Assembly (NCBI GenBank): GCA_029204225.1
Contig: CM055110.1
Coordinates: 16,910,309 to 16,974,308, forward strand
From: Diphasiastrum complanatum
Lineage: Eukaryota; Streptophyta; Lycopodiopsida; Lycopodiales; Lycopodiaceae
Reading direction: 5' to 3'
Length of the DNA: 64,000 bases
Shown here: one piece after another, positions 12,052 to 23,970 of the stretch
Layout of the letters: every line of letters begins with the position of its first letter
How positions within the stretch are numbered: position 1 is the first letter of the stretch
The notes under the pieces: generated by a model
Databases searched by the model: none
What the model was told of the DNA's origin: nothing
The model's input: only the letters and a program-made list of their open reading frames with translations
Translations under genes and position numbers: made by a program

Positions 12052-12261
12052 GTCAAGTGGCTATCTTTTCCATGATGAACATAGGTTTCACCCTATGTTC
12101 ATCATGGCTTGTCCATATGGAGCATCCATTTCAGTCTAAAGAATATATATGGGTGTGTCAAGTAGCTATCTTTTCCATGATGAACATAGGTTTCACCCTA
12201 TGTTCATCATGGCTTGTCCATATGAAGCATCCATTTCAGTCTGAAGAATATATATGTGTGT
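12052..12261. repeat. two tandem copies of a 105 bp unit, each with a perfect hairpin
   Basis: Copy 1 is 12052-12156 and copy 2 is 12157-12261, nearly identical. In each, a 16-base arm CCATGATGAACATAGG (12070-12085; 12175-12190) pairs perfectly with its complement (12092-12107; 12197-12212) across a 6-base loop TTTCAC. A (TG)n tract follows at 12291-12307. Frames through the repeat are open only because the repeat lacks stops; it is not a gene. Confidence 0.95.
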
Positions 12262-13611
12262 GTACGAAGTATCCACCGTAGTCTTGCAAATGTGTGTGTG
12301 TGTGTGTAGTAACTTGTGTCACCACATCTCAATCCCTGAAATGTCACTAGCAAGGAGAATTGAAATTGAGTGTAACTCAAGTATACATGTATCACAATAA
12401 AGACCAAAAAGAAAAATGACCTAGACACTCATTTTTTTTGAAAATTTGAATTTATTTTTAGGAAATGTCGAGTTAAATTCACAAAGATTACAAAAAGTAT
12501 GAAGAGTTTCATTTTGTTGTAATTAGAAAACATGAAAAAATGTAGGGTATATTATGTTTCAGATTTGTTTAATAGTATATTGAACAAATTTAATTTTGAG
12601 CAAAGTAATAATTCAAAATTTTAAGAAGAATTTTCAAGTTTCAAAATTTTGAAACATAAAATTTTGGGAAGCAGTTATGTTTCTTTAGTAATTTGAGTAG
12701 TTTTAAAATTCTAAGATTGACTTATTTATTAAATTTCTAATAACATATGCATATTTGACCTATTTTAGAGTAATAATTGTGTTTTAAGATTGTACTTATG
12801 TGCAAGATTTATTAGGCCTCGAGTAAAAATTGACAAACTGCAAAAGCTATTAGAATTGAGTGGTGTGGTGATTTTAATGAAATTTAGGTTGGGAGCCTTG
12901 TTGCACATTTGGCTTGTGAAAAGAACAAAAACATCTATTTTGGATTGTAGAAGTGTTTGGAGTCATTTAAAACAATAACCAGGCCAAAATATTTCAAGTT
13001 ACTTAATTTTTGCGATCATGATGTGTTGTTACAAAATACATGTGTTTTGGTACATGAATGATTTGAAGACAGACTTGAAAAAAAACATGACTATAGCCTT
13101 AAAATAGAACTTGTTAAAATATCAAAAAAAGATTACTCTTTAAGTTTGAGTCCCAACAAATGTCATCACGTTCTTGATGTCTAGGGTTATTACCCTAGGG
13201 TTTTAGATTTCTTCAAACTAAACAAGAAGCTCACATAGATATTTCGATAGTAGGTATGGTCGATGTAGGCCATATGAACGATCGGCTATTACAAATGTTT
13301 TCAACAAATGGGTTCCATAATTGTAAGTACCTCAAGAAGTATATGAAGGCCCCCTCAAATTTAGTTCTCAATCTAATGGCTATAGGTGGTCGCTTTGTTG
13401 CTCCAACAGGATGTGAGTTGTCATTTGATGCTCCAATCGATTTACCCAAGGTTTTGTTGACTCTAGGGCTTGGTGACATTTAAAATACTTGTGACAAATT
13501 TCGATGGCTAACATGTGGGAGGATGTAGCACCAAGCACTTTCCTATAATGTGTGGTGCCATAGTTATATCCTGTAGTTGACAAAATGGATGGTAGCAGAC
13601 CTAAATCATCC
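12262..13611. other. AT-rich spacer; no gene recognised
   Basis: Long A/T runs occupy 12430-13150. Overlapping short frames on both strands at 13231-13483 match no family I recognise. Position next to the gypsy scrap suggests they may belong to a decayed gypsy element. Confidence 0.4.
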
Positions 13612-13784
13612 AAGTAAACTTCTAAGGTATCTCCCATCTGCTGAGAAAAGGTAGCTAGCATAACATGTTGGAAAGTGCTAGGAGCATTATAGAGACCAAA
13701 AGGCATGACTTTCCAACAAAAAGTTCTCCATTCTATGGCAAAAGTAGTTTTATATTCATAGATCTTCAAGGCAATAGCACACAA
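13612..13784 (-). pseudogene. Ty3/gypsy reverse transcriptase scrap
   Basis: The translated piece reads KTTFAIEWRTFCWKVMPFGL, NAPSTFQHVM and VEVYLDDL-like (EVYLDDL). This is the gypsy RT block around the MPFGLxNAPxTFQ motif up to the catalytic DD. Similarity stops right after the DD. No protease, RNase H or integrase partner was seen nearby. Confidence 0.75.
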
Positions 13785-15010
13785 GCATCATCCACGATCA
13801 CTCTCAAACCAAACACTCAATAGTAGCATGAAAAAACTAAGTCCCAAAACAAATTCAAAGAGTGACAGAGAGCCCTTGCTCTCAGGTAGAGAGAGAAAGA
13901 GAGACTTGTCCTCGAGTAGAGCGAGAATAGAAGGGAAACTCAATTATCATAATTCAAAACACTCAAAAAACTCATACAACGAGAGAGCTCTTCCATATAG
14001 TACTAGCTTGAGATCTAGCATGAGGAATGCTTGAGATTGATTGGACCTCATGGATTCCACCTCTCATAATGATTCGACCTCTAAATTCCTACCTTTCTCC
14101 ATGATTGGACCAACTAACTAGAATCTCACAATATGATTGGCCAAGTGAGTTGCACCTCTAAACATGATTGGGCCAACCATTTTGCACCTCTTAATGTGAT
14201 TGGCTTTTGCTCACACTTTAACTTAGCATGTGTAACTTGCCTTACATTCTATTTGACAATTTCATGGTTAAGATGCCTCTTGTGCCCATAAGTAGTCATT
14301 GTACCTCACCTCTTAATTTGATTGGGCCATATTTAACATTGAGATGTGGATTTGGTTGCATATTGGCAAAAACACATTCCTTACATTTTGTGACACGTCA
14401 CCATCTCACTAAACATGATTTGGAGGCCTCTTGACTTTTCAAACTCTACTTGAAAATATGTACAAGGCACTAATGGACATTTGTACATGAGATTGACAAA
14501 TCAATCAAGCCAAATTTTGCCTAATTTTCAAAAAATCCCTCACAACTCAAAGCCTTAGAATGATGCACACAGTGAGACTTTTTCTTCTCTTCATCAGTGG
14601 TGGCACTAGAAAGCACAAGCACTTAAGAACAATTTCTATTTGATGCCATGAAAATCTATATGTTTCTAAATGCAAACATTTATATGCTCTGCGATTGTTC
14701 TTACAATAGGTACAAAGAAACACCAACAAAAAGAGGGATGCTATTTGAATGACAAAATATATTTGTGAGCTAGATACAAAGTACAACAACGATGACTATT
14801 TACACTGTCTAACAATTAGATAGTCTTGCAAGATTCTCAACGATGCCACCATCAAGGTGATCGATCTATTGTAGGTTGGATCGTCTCAGAACACTGCTAG
14901 GGCTTAGAGCACGTATAGCTATACTACTATGATGGGATTGGTTACCCTTTGCTGGAGATCAGTCAGAAGTCCGTTGTAGGTGTCCTTCAAATAAATTGGC
15001 TGTCTAAGTT
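13785..15010. other. no gene recognised
   Basis: Non-coding sequence between the gypsy scrap and the copia pol at 15011. From about 14040 to 14340 a phrase containing ATGATTGG(A/C)C recurs several times, which suggests a degraded repeat, but no element boundary was found. Confidence 0.35.
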
Positions 15011-17740
15011 ATGATTCCAAGGAGGCAACTGTGGGCTTCATTTCCAACAGATAGGACAGGCAAGATCCTAGCACTCGAAAAGAGACATGGATATTTGTAT
15101 AGGTTAAGTCATTGCTTTTTTGCCTCTAGTCATGTGCTCAGTACTTCTATTCAAGCAAGTAAAAGTTCACTTTGGCATTATAGACTTGGTCACTTGAATC
15201 ATGCTTTTGTACAACAAATGTCTGAACATTCTATTGTTCTTGATCTAGACTATCTTGATAAGAAAGTCGAGTTACTTGTTTGTCAAGACTGTTTAGTTGG
15301 TAAATAGACTAGGAAACCATTTAGATCAAGCCATCAGCATACTGCTAGAAGATTGTTAGATGTTGTACATATAGACATTTGTGGCCCGATGAAGAATCCT
15401 TCTCTGAAGGATGCAAAGTATTTCATAACTTTTATTGATGAATTCTCCAAAAGGACTATGGTGTATTTTATCAAGAAGAAATCAAAAGCTTTCAATTGCT
15501 TCAGAATCTTTAAGGAGTGTGCAGAAAAAGAGATTGGAAGGACGATCAAGGACCTAAAGTCTGATAATGGTGGAGAGTACATCTCTACTGAATTTAAGGA
15601 GTATTGCCAGAGCCAAGGCATTGAGCAGCAATTCATCACTCCTTATAGTCCTCAGTCAAATGGCTTGGCCGAGAGGAAGAACCGTACTCTGGTTGAATCA
15701 GCTATGCTGGCGCATGCATCACTGCCCAAGAGCTTTTGGGCCGAAGCTGTCTCCACTGCAGCTTACGTCCAGAACAGATGTTCAAACTCAGGCCCTCTCA
15801 GACAGAACACCCTATGAGGTGTGGACAGGCTCTAAGCCTTCTGTGAAGAACCTATGAGTGTTCGGATGCGTCGCCTACGTGAAGATCCCAAAAGAGACGA
15901 GGAAGAAATTCGACTTCCAAGGTCTCAAGACCATCCTGATTGGATATACTTCATCTGGTAACACATACAAGCTGTATGATTCCGATACCCAGCAAATCTT
16001 GTTCAGCCGGGATATAGTCTTTATCGAGGATCAGTTCATCGACATCAAAGGCTAAGATATTATTCCAGGAGAACCTTTATCGCCTACCATTGACACGACA
16101 ATCCGAGCTTCAGGCTCAAGAATGTCCATCGTCGATCCGACAATAGTCGAAGATGCACTTAGCAACCAGACTCTGATATCTGGAGAGAAGCCATGGACAG
16201 AGAGTATTCCTCTCTGATGAAGAACCAAATGTGGTCGTTAGTCGAAGCTCCTACTGGCTGCAATATCATCGATTGCAAATGGATCTTTAAGATCAAGTAC
16301 AATGCCAATGGAGCGATTAATCGAAGGAAGGCAAGACTGGTAGCACAAGGATTCACTCAGATCTCCAACGTTGGCTATAGTGAGACTTTCAATCCAGTAG
16401 TCAAGCATTCATCGATCTGAGCCCTCCTATCATATGTTGTAGCTGCCGACCTTGAAGTGCATCAACTTGATGTGCAAACAGCTTATCTGAATGGAGTTAT
16501 AGAGGAAGACATCTACATGATCCATCCCGAAGGATATATTGTGCAAGGTATGAAGAATCATGTCTATAAACTCCATAAGGCACTTTACGACTTGAAATAG
16601 TCTGCCAGAGCTTGGTTTCAGAGGATCAACACATTCCTCATCCAACAAGGTTTCCAACCAAGCACTGCTGATTGCAACGTCTATTCCAAGTTGGTGCAAC
16701 AATCTTTCATTATCATCACCTTATACGTGGATGATACATTGCTTTTCAGCAACAATACCAATTTGGTTAAGGATGCTAAACAGATGCTGTTTTCTGAGTT
16801 CGACGTGACTGACCTGGGTGAAGCTCACTTTTGCCTGGGCATCGAAATCCACAGAGACAAAATGAGACGACTAATTTATATTACGCAACAAAGGTATCTT
16901 CACAATATTCTTGACAAATATAATCTGATGAACTGTAAGTTAGCTCACTCACCAATGGATTCAGGCTTATGTTTGTCAAAGGACCAATGTCCCCAGACCA
17001 AACAAGAAGAGGAGCAGATGAGAGAGTATTCTTATCGATTGATACTTGGATCTCTCATGTACACAATGGTCTGTACAAGACTTGACATCTCTTTTGCGGT
17101 AAGCTCACTCAGCCAATATATGGCTAATCCTGACATTATCCATTGGAAGGCTCTCATAAGAGTCATGAAGTATATTTGAGCTACCATGGACTAGTGCATC
17201 TTCTATGGAGAAGTCAACAATGACAATCTTCATTAGCTCAGTGGATACTTTGATGCAAGTTGGGGAGGAGATGTAGACAATCGTAAGTCCACATCTGGAT
17301 TTACATTATTCTTCAATGGGGGTCCTATCTCATGGAACAGTCATAAGCAAACCTCTATCGCTCTTTCATCTACAGAAGCAGAATACATTGCTGCTTCTCA
17401 ATCCATTAATGAAGCGTTTTGGTTGAGAAATTTACTGTCAGACATTAGTTTAGACATTAGTTTGTATCAGTACAACCCTACAATTATATTCTATGATAAT
17501 CAGAGTGCTATTGCCTTATCGGCCAACCCTAGATTTCACTCTAGGAGTAAGCACATTGAAATCCAATATCACTATATTAGGGGCAAGGTTCTCAACAAGG
17601 AGGTAAGCTTAACGTACTGTAGAACGCAGGACATGGTTGTAGATATATTCACAAAGGCATTAAGTGTTAATACACACAACAAGTTTTGTGCATTGCTTAG
17701 TCTGAAGATCAAGGCATTCACGGATCCAAATTCATTAGAG
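15011..17740 (+). pseudogene. family A copia pol: integrase, RT, RNase H (broken)
   Basis: Domain order is gag-pre-integrase (LWHYRLGHLNHAFVQQM, HxnH zinc-binding region), integrase core (HIDICGPMKNPS; IKDLKSDNGGEYIS; NGLAERKNRTLVESAM), then RT (WIFKIKYNANGAINRRKARL; YVDDTLLFSNN at about 16727) and RNase H (STEAEYIAASQS at about 17370; SRSKHIEIQYHYIR). It is very like the - strand copy at 21400-24100. Breaks include a TAG after VGK at 15305, a frameshift near 15815, a TAG where Gln fits in the ALYxLKQ motif (about 16600), and TGA where Trp is expected at 17177. Gag and protease are missing upstream and the PPT and LTR start are missing downstream. Confidence 0.9.
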
Positions 17741-18185
17741 AAACTTAGAGCCCGACGAGGGCCTTTGAAAAAGATGCTTTTTTATTTTTTTCTTCTTATT
17801 TTCGTTGCCATGTGGACCAATTGAAACCTTAGCTTCGGGGTTCTACGTAACGTAGAATTTTCCAAATATAAATAAAATAAAAAGTTTTTAAATATATTGT
17901 TGTTTTGTCGGGCAGCATGTGGAAATGCTATTGGTTAATGAGGCCTACCCTTCCAGCTCATCACTGCCCGAAGAGACCCAAAAATATTGAAAATGAATAT
18001 GACAGATGGTTGAGAAGAGAAAATCGATGTACCATTAATGTATATGCATTGTCAAACCATGGTTAACAGGGATAACCAGAGTTAATTTATGGTGCCAAAT
18101 AGATCAGTGTTTCAAATTTTCGCCAACACTTTTTCTCAGATTCATGACTTTTTGTCTACACAAATTTTCAGATTCATAATTCATT

Positions 18186-18979
18186 GTTTCAAATTTTTGC
18201 ATGCAAATTATGAATGGCGCCATCAAGGAAATCGTGCCCTCAATCGACTTTGTGCTTCTATATAACGAGACAGATGATAATGGATTATGGGTGACAAGAA
18301 AATATTCAAAAAACTCTTGGGTTTTGATGCATCCATCATCAAGAGGAGCATTTCGAAAAAGGAAAAGGCCAAAACTATCATTTTGATCTTATTGAAAGGC
18401 CAGAATTCCAGTTCCTCCAGTTTCTACACCAGCAGCTGTTCCTCAGGTGATTTCTGACTTCTTCAGAACATCATCAGGAGGAAAATCTGTTTCTGAAATT
18501 CTAGTCCAACATGTATATATGTATTCAGAGATAAATGTACAAGGATTCAACCGTCAGGATCACAAAAAAAACAACTGTGAGTATTGATATTTTTGATACT
18601 TTGATTTTTGTCATTTATAAATATCTAATAGTAAACTTGCCAATCTGATCATTTTTCTCTTGCAGATTTATATCCATCCAACATAAATGAATGGGAGCCG
18701 AGTGGATCTTTAGCAGATGTGTTAGATGTTATTCACACTGATATTGGACAACTGCAATATCGAGGTAGAACTGCAAAAGATCTAGCTGATAGTGGAATCT
18801 TTTTTTATGAATCAATGTACATTCCTGATACAAAAGGAAATTTTGGACAAATAGTACCAATTCCATTACCTAGTTTTGAAAGTGATGAATGGATTGCACC
18901 AGCTGCTACAGTTTTAGAATCATTTCGTTGCAAGATATATAATGATGTAAAAAATTCAATAAAAATGAGCACCAGATGA
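18186..18979 (+). pseudogene. unidentified spliced gene fragment
   Basis: Two open stretches, 18186-18386 and 18666-18979, are separated by stretches with an intron-like segment. A donor-like GTGAGT at about 18577 and an acceptor TTTTTCTCTTGCAG ending at 18665 are typical of plant introns. The first stretch is rich in Arg/Lys at its end (RKRKRPK). The second contains LADVLDVIHTDIGQL and DLADSGIFFYESMYIPDTKG. Neither part matches a retrotransposon domain that I know, and I could not name a host family. The fragment ends in an in-frame TGA at 18977-18979. It may be a captured exon pair or a relic of an unknown gene. Confidence 0.4.
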
Positions 18980-19327
18980 AAAACAGTCAGATTGAGTTGG
19001 TTTATTTCCTTGAATATATTTGTGGATTTCTTTTCAAGTGTCAATATTCACAAAACCCCAATGATGTTTGTATGCAAAAATTTATCAAATAGTTTATTAT
19101 CTGAACTTATGGATGAAGGCTGGGACAAAAGATTAGATGGAGAAATAGAATGCAGAATTAAAATGTCTTCCATGTGCTTCCGTTATCAAATTGAAAACCA
19201 AATGTTAAGCTTATGCTTCCATTATCAAAGATGAAAAAATAAAGGTAAATGGGTGCCACTCGATCAAGACTTGGAAGCCAGTGGACATTCAAAACGAAAA
19301 AATATTGAAATTGGGAGTGGAAACAGT

Positions 19328-19339
19328 TGGTATCAGAGC
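19328..19339 (+). promoter_or_regulatory. isolated copia primer-binding site
   Basis: TGGTATCAGAGC with no recognised LTR to its left and only about 320 bases of T-rich sequence to its right before the LTR remnant at 19664. It implies that a second copia-type element once started here. Confidence 0.6.
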
Positions 19340-19663
19340 AATCGATTTTCTTAAGGTGCACACATTCCCTTTTGTGCATTTGCGGTTTAGTATTTCTTTT
19401 AGTGGATTGTGGTTGTTCGTTTTTAAAACCTTTGTCCAAGCTTAATTGAAAAAAGGTTGGTTGGTAGATGTAATCTTGTTTTTTCTTTTGAACAAGCTGT
19501 TCACAATAACCTTTTCTTTTCTATTCAAACCTTTTGTTTCTTGGTTTGTATAGGAAAGTTGGAGTTGGTTTAAACTTTGAATTTAAAAATTTCTTAAAAA
19601 CCTTTTAGTTTGTGGGTTAAGCCATCCTTTTAAACTTTGAATAAGTTTAAGTATTGGAACCTA

Positions 19664-19990
19664 CGCAGTTTCTATCCGCAATTGTCTTGTGCTCATAATT
19701 TTGCTGAATCAATCTATCCTTTATTGCATTCAGTATCATGTCAGAATCTCTGTGATCTCATATTGCTTTTGTCTGATAATTCAATTCTTCATTGTTTGGC
19801 TACGTAATCACTTTAACTCTGATGATTCTAAAGTTAGTTGCTAAAAGATTGAACGCGACTCTTGTCATTATGTTTTGTTCAAATTGATAGGCGTAGTCAT
19901 GCATTAGGAAAGCAAGCTCATTCTACTGCGCTCGATAAGTCATTATTAAGCTTCGACTTGTCGTTATTGCATTATCACCTCTTTCCAACA
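19664..19990 (+). repeat. 3' part of a family A copia LTR
   Basis: Matches 478-801 closely over its whole length and ends in the same CCAACA. The first about 460 bases of the LTR are absent, and no PBS follows, which fits a truncated 3' LTR of the pol copy at 15011-17740. Confidence 0.85.
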
Positions 19991-20009
19991 AGATTGAGGT
20001 CCTTTCAAA

Positions 20010-20189
20010 TCAACGGTTAAGATCATTTGAGTCTTTGGTGGCCAGGATGAAGTGGCTTTGGATGAATGACCGAGGGGGCCAATGTTATATGAAGAGCAAA
20101 GTGAGCTTCAACTTCATAAAAAAAATTCACCTTGAAAGGGACCCAAGGGTGTGAAATTCATGAAGAGTGAAGTTTCTTAACCAAGAAGT
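20010..20189 (+). repeat. family B copia LTR, left part (split)
   Basis: Aligns by eye with 63130-63260 (shared words CAACTTCATxAAAAAA and TGAAGAGTGAAGT). It is interrupted after GAAGT by the element at 20190-26425 and resumes at 26431, so this LTR was the target of that insertion. Confidence 0.7.
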
Positions 20190-21351
20190 TGTCAGGAATA
20201 GGATGGATAAATTGCAGCAAAAACTTCCTACTTCCAAGCATGACTACGCCTATCAAAAGTTGAACAATGCAGTAGTGATGGAAATCACGTTCAATCTTTA
20301 GCAACTAACTTTGAAATCTTTAGATAAGTGATTACGTAGCCAAACATAAAGCATTGAATTCTCAGACAATTTCTATCAGTTACAACAGCAATACAGAAAT
20401 GCATGCATTCTGACATATACTGAATGCAATAAGAAGATAGTATTGATTCAGAAAAACAAATCACATGCTAATGAGCGCAAGAGAATAGCGGATAGAAACC
20501 GTGCACTCTAAACTGTCTCTGAGTAACTGAGAATAAGTCTGATAATAAGCAACTATGCTGATAAGCAATAGCGCAATAGCAGCTCTAAAATAAATATCTA
20601 AAAGACTAAGCTAAAATGCTCAAGGGAGTTCAAGCTTGAAAGCTTGATAGAGAGTTAACTACAATACTTGCTGAACTTGATCTCTTTGATCATTTTTGTG
20701 AATAAGATGTATGAATATGAACAGCTATTTATAATAAGCAATTAGGTCGTCAATTGCGATTGCCAGTTGGCTGATCTCTGCTGGCATCCATCCGGTACTT
20801 GTTATTGATTGCTGATAAGCGGTGGAAATTGGTTGTAAATAGTTTGTTTGCATAAATGAACCAAACTGTCAGTTCTGCAGAAATGAACTAAAACTGCCAC
20901 AAGCAAAGGTGTCGCAAAAAGCGATAGTATTGGATTTTTGCGAATAATGCGAAAAATCTGAAGGTGCCCTTAAATCTGATTTAGGGTTGCCCTACACTTT
21001 GCCAAAGTCATTTCTTTAACATTTGAAACACTATTGAAAAAGCAAAAAATGCGACTTTGCATATTTGCTCGCAAATCTTGATAGGCAAAAATTGCAAAAA
21101 AGGTGACACTAAATTTTTAAACGAGATTCTTGACAGGCGAAAAATGCAAAAAAGACGACACTGCATTTTTATAAGGGACTCCTGACAGGCGAAAAATGCG
21201 ACACTGTTTTAAACTCCATGTATTTCTACAGATTGTGCACTTGTAGAACTGCAGACTATGTAAAGACATAGAAAAATCCACAGAAGTGGATAAATAATGG
21301 ATGAAGATTAAAACCGATTAGTCGATTAGTCAGAAGGAGACTAATCCAACA
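20190..21351 (-). repeat. 3' LTR of the 20190-26425 copia element
   Basis: On the element strand it begins TGTTGG and ends GACA. A TATAAATA motif sits at 20726-20733 (complement), like that of the LTR at 20-801. A polypurine tract (TTAAGGAGAG) immediately precedes it at 21352-21361. Confidence 0.92.
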
Positions 21352-21399
21352 CTCTCCTTAATCTGAATCCTTGAATGTCTGGACCTTCAAACTTAGTTC

Positions 21400-22214
21400 T
21401 ACACAGAATCTTCTGTGTGCTTCCAAACTCAATGCTTTGGTAAAAATATTTGCTGTCATATCTTGCATTCTACAGTATTAGAATCTGATCTCTTCGTTGA
21501 GAACTTTGCTTTTGACAAAATGATACTTCAGATCAACATGCTTATGGTTAGAATAAAATCTAGGGTTGGCTAATAAGGCGACGACACTTTAATTATCACA
21601 AAATAATGTCATTGGGGCATATTGATTCAGACCGATATATGAGAGTAAGTTCCTCAACCAAATTGCTTCCTTTGTAGCTTGAGAGGCTACAATCTACTCT
21701 GATTCAGTAAAAGATAGAGCTATTGAAGATTGCTTGTGACTGTTCTAGAAAATTGGACCATCGTTGAGGAAGAATGTAAATCCAAAAGTGGATTTACGAG
21801 TGTCTACATCTTCTACCCAACTTGCATATGTGTAACCACTGAGTAAATTGAGTTTGTCATCGCCGACTGCTCCATAACAAATGCAAAAGTCAATAGTATC
21901 TCGAAGATATCTCATGACTATGATAAGAGTCTTCCAACGTGTTACACTAGGATTAGTCATAAACTGACTGAGAGAGCTGACTGCAAAAGTTATGTCTGGT
22001 CTGGTCTGGTATAGATCATGGCGTACATTAGGGATCCTATAATAGAATGGTAAGGATACTCACACATTTGCTGCTTCTCATGAATTGTTTGGGGACACTG
22101 GTCCTTTGACAATTTGAGACTTGGTTCCATTGGTGAGAAAGCTAACTTGCAATATATCAAATTATATCTGACTAACATGTTGCAGACGTAACTTTGTTGT
22201 GTAATGTAGACCAA
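21400..22214 (-). pseudogene. copia RNase H region of the 20190-26425 element
   Basis: Pieces MVYITQQSYVCNML, SPMEPSLKLSKDQCPQT, YHSIIGSLMYAMIYTRPD and GYTYASWVEDVDTRKSTFGFTFFLND follow the RT-RNase H connection and the RNase H start (first Asp regions). They are homologous to 16860-17330 on the + strand. The two open pieces (22214-21990, 21960-21745) are separated by a break at about 21970, and stops continue towards 21400. Confidence 0.85.
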
Positions 22215-22217
22215 CTT

Positions 22218-22892
22218 TCATTTTCTGTCTATGTGGTTTTGTATATCAAGACAGAAATGAGCTGCGCCCAGATCAATCATGTCAAATTTGGAAGATAGCA
22301 TTGTCTTGGCCTCTTTTATCAGATCGATACCGTTGCTGAAAAGCAATGTATCATCCACATATAAAGTGATAATGATAAAAGACTGCTGCACTCCTTTGAA
22401 GTAAACATTTGAATCTGAAGAGCTAGGTTTGTAGCCGTGATCCATAAGAAAAGTATTGATCCTTTGAAACCATGCTCGAGTAGATTGCTTCAAGCCATAA
22501 AGTGCATTATGGAGTTTACACACATGATTGTGTTTACCCTCGATAATATAACCTTTGGGTTGCACCATGTAAATGTCTTCTTTGATAACTCCATTGAGAT
22601 ATGCTGTCTGTACATCCATTTGATGTATTTTCAAATCTGTTGTAGCGGCAAATGATAGCAAAAGTCGAATAGAAGAATGCTTGACCACTGGACTGAAGGT
22701 CTCAGTGTAATCGATGTTGTATACCTGAAAAAATCCTCTAGCGACAAGTCGTGCCTTTCTCCTATTGATGCTTCCATCTGTGTTGTACTTGACTTTGAAA
22801 ATCCATTTACAATCAACTACGTTTCTGCTGGCAGGTAATTTGACAATCGTCCATGTGTGGTTCTTGATAAGAGATGAATATTCTTTATCCAT
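22218..22892 (-). CDS. copia reverse transcriptase ORF (fragment of pol)
   Basis: 224 codons with the complete copia RT core: DCKWIFKVKYNTDGSINRRK, ETFSPVVKHSSIRLLLSFAA, HQMDVQTAYLNGVIKEDIYM, LHNALYGLKQSTRAWFQRIN and the catalytic LYVDDTLLFSNG. It is the best preserved domain of this element. It ends at a TGA in the stretch that should run into RNase H, and it is separated from integrase by a stop near 22977. It lies in an inactive copy, so it is not expected to make a working enzyme alone. Confidence 0.85.
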   Translation of the reverse strand: MDKEYSSLIKNHTWTIVKLPASRNVVDCKWIFKVKYNTDGSINRRKARLVARGFFQVYNIDYTETFSPVVKHSSIRLLLSFAATTDLKIHQMDVQTAYLNGVIKEDIYMVQPKGYIIEGKHNHVCKLHNALYGLKQSTRAWFQRINTFLMDHGYKPSSSDSNVYFKGVQQSFIIITLYVDDTLLFSNGIDLIKEAKTMLSSKFDMIDLGAAHFCLDIQNHIDRK

Positions 22893-23970
22893 AGTTTCTT
22901 TCCAGAGATCAGAATCAGTTGACTGAGTGCCTCTTGGACAGACATCGATTCTTGAACAAGGTAGGCTGCAGACTCATTGATGTACAACTGCAACATCATC
23001 ATCTTTTGATCTGCCGTTGATTTGTTGTTCGTCAAGATTAGAAGAGCTTGGACCTTCAATGGGAATAGTCAACTGAGGAACTAGAAAGTTCATTGCATTA
23101 GGAGAATCTGACAGGTCGGCTACATGGGGACTGCCCTTTCCTTTGAGGTCTTGAAACTGATCTTTGATGAAGATGACATCCCGACAAGTGAATATCTTCG
23201 ACTCGATGGGATCAAACACCTTGTAGGTTTGATTTGAAGTAGTGTAGCTAATGAAAACACATTTGATACTTTGGAAATCGAGCTTCTTCCTAAGATCACG
23301 AGGTATCTGCGCAAAAGTAGTACATCCAAAAACTCGTCTGTTTGATAAAGAAGATATGGTACCTGCCCAAACTTCAAATGGTGTTTTGTCTGAGAGACCT
23401 TTAGTAGGACATCTATTTTGAATATAGATTGCTATTGAAACAACTTCAGCCCATAAGCACTTTGGAAGTGTAGCATGTGATAACATGCACTTTGCCGATT
23501 CGACTAAGGTTTTGTTCTTTCTCTCAACAAGACCATTTGATTGAGGCGAATAGGAGATAATGTATTGTTGCTCAATGCCGTTGTTAAGGCAATACTCCTT
23601 GAATTCAGTGGAGATGTACTCTCCCTCGTTATCTGACCTCAGTGCTTTGATTCGTTTGCCAGTTTGATTCTCAACATGCTCTTTGAATTGTTTGAATTTG
23701 ATGAAAGCCTCTGATTTCTGTTTAATGAAATAAACAGTTGTTTTTCTGGAGAATTCGTCAATAAAAGTAACGAAATACTTTGCATCTAGCTATAAAGGAG
23801 TTTGCATAGGTCCACATATATCTGTATGAACAACATCTAACAAATCTTTTGCTGCATGCCTATTGTTTGATCTAAAAGGAATCCTAGCCTGCTTTCCAAA
23901 TATGCAGCTATGACAGACAGAGAGATCGACCTTACCAGAAGGATAGTCGAGATCAAAAACCATGGATTGT
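22893..23970 (-). pseudogene. copia integrase of the 20190-26425 element
   Basis: The core carries HTDICGPMQ (first Asp), KALRSDNEGEYIST (second Asp) and NGLVERKNKTLVES (catalytic Glu region). The C-terminal GKxFxGYT-like region shows VFGCTTFAQIPRDLRKKLDF. The frame is interrupted by a TAG where the first integrase block continues (about 23790) and by a shift near 23487. The second half (23486-22974) is open for 170 codons. Confidence 0.87.

Larger units (their letters stand above)
17745..19663 (+). other. foreign block between copia pol and LTR remnant
   Basis: This 1.9 kb replaces the expected PPT and about the first 460 bases of the 3' LTR. It contains the spliced-looking coding fragment described separately and, at 19328-19339, an isolated copia PBS (TGGTATCAGAGC). 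No LTR pair was found that would delimit it, so it may be a truncated retroelement carrying host sequence or an unrelated insertion. Confidence 0.5.

Noticed and set aside
12052-12261. CRISPR-like array or miRNA precursor
   Set aside because: Only two units, no spacers of varying sequence, and the hairpin arm (16 bases) is shorter than a plant miRNA duplex.
12057-12281. A 74-codon frame with an internal repeat
   Set aside because: It is the 105 bp tandem repeat read through; both strands are open and no family fits.
1-19990. One single copia element from the LTR at 20 to the LTR ending at 19990
   Set aside because: A host SWIB gene lies between, gag similarity stops at about 1120 and resumes only as integrase at 15011, so two separate family A fragments are simpler.
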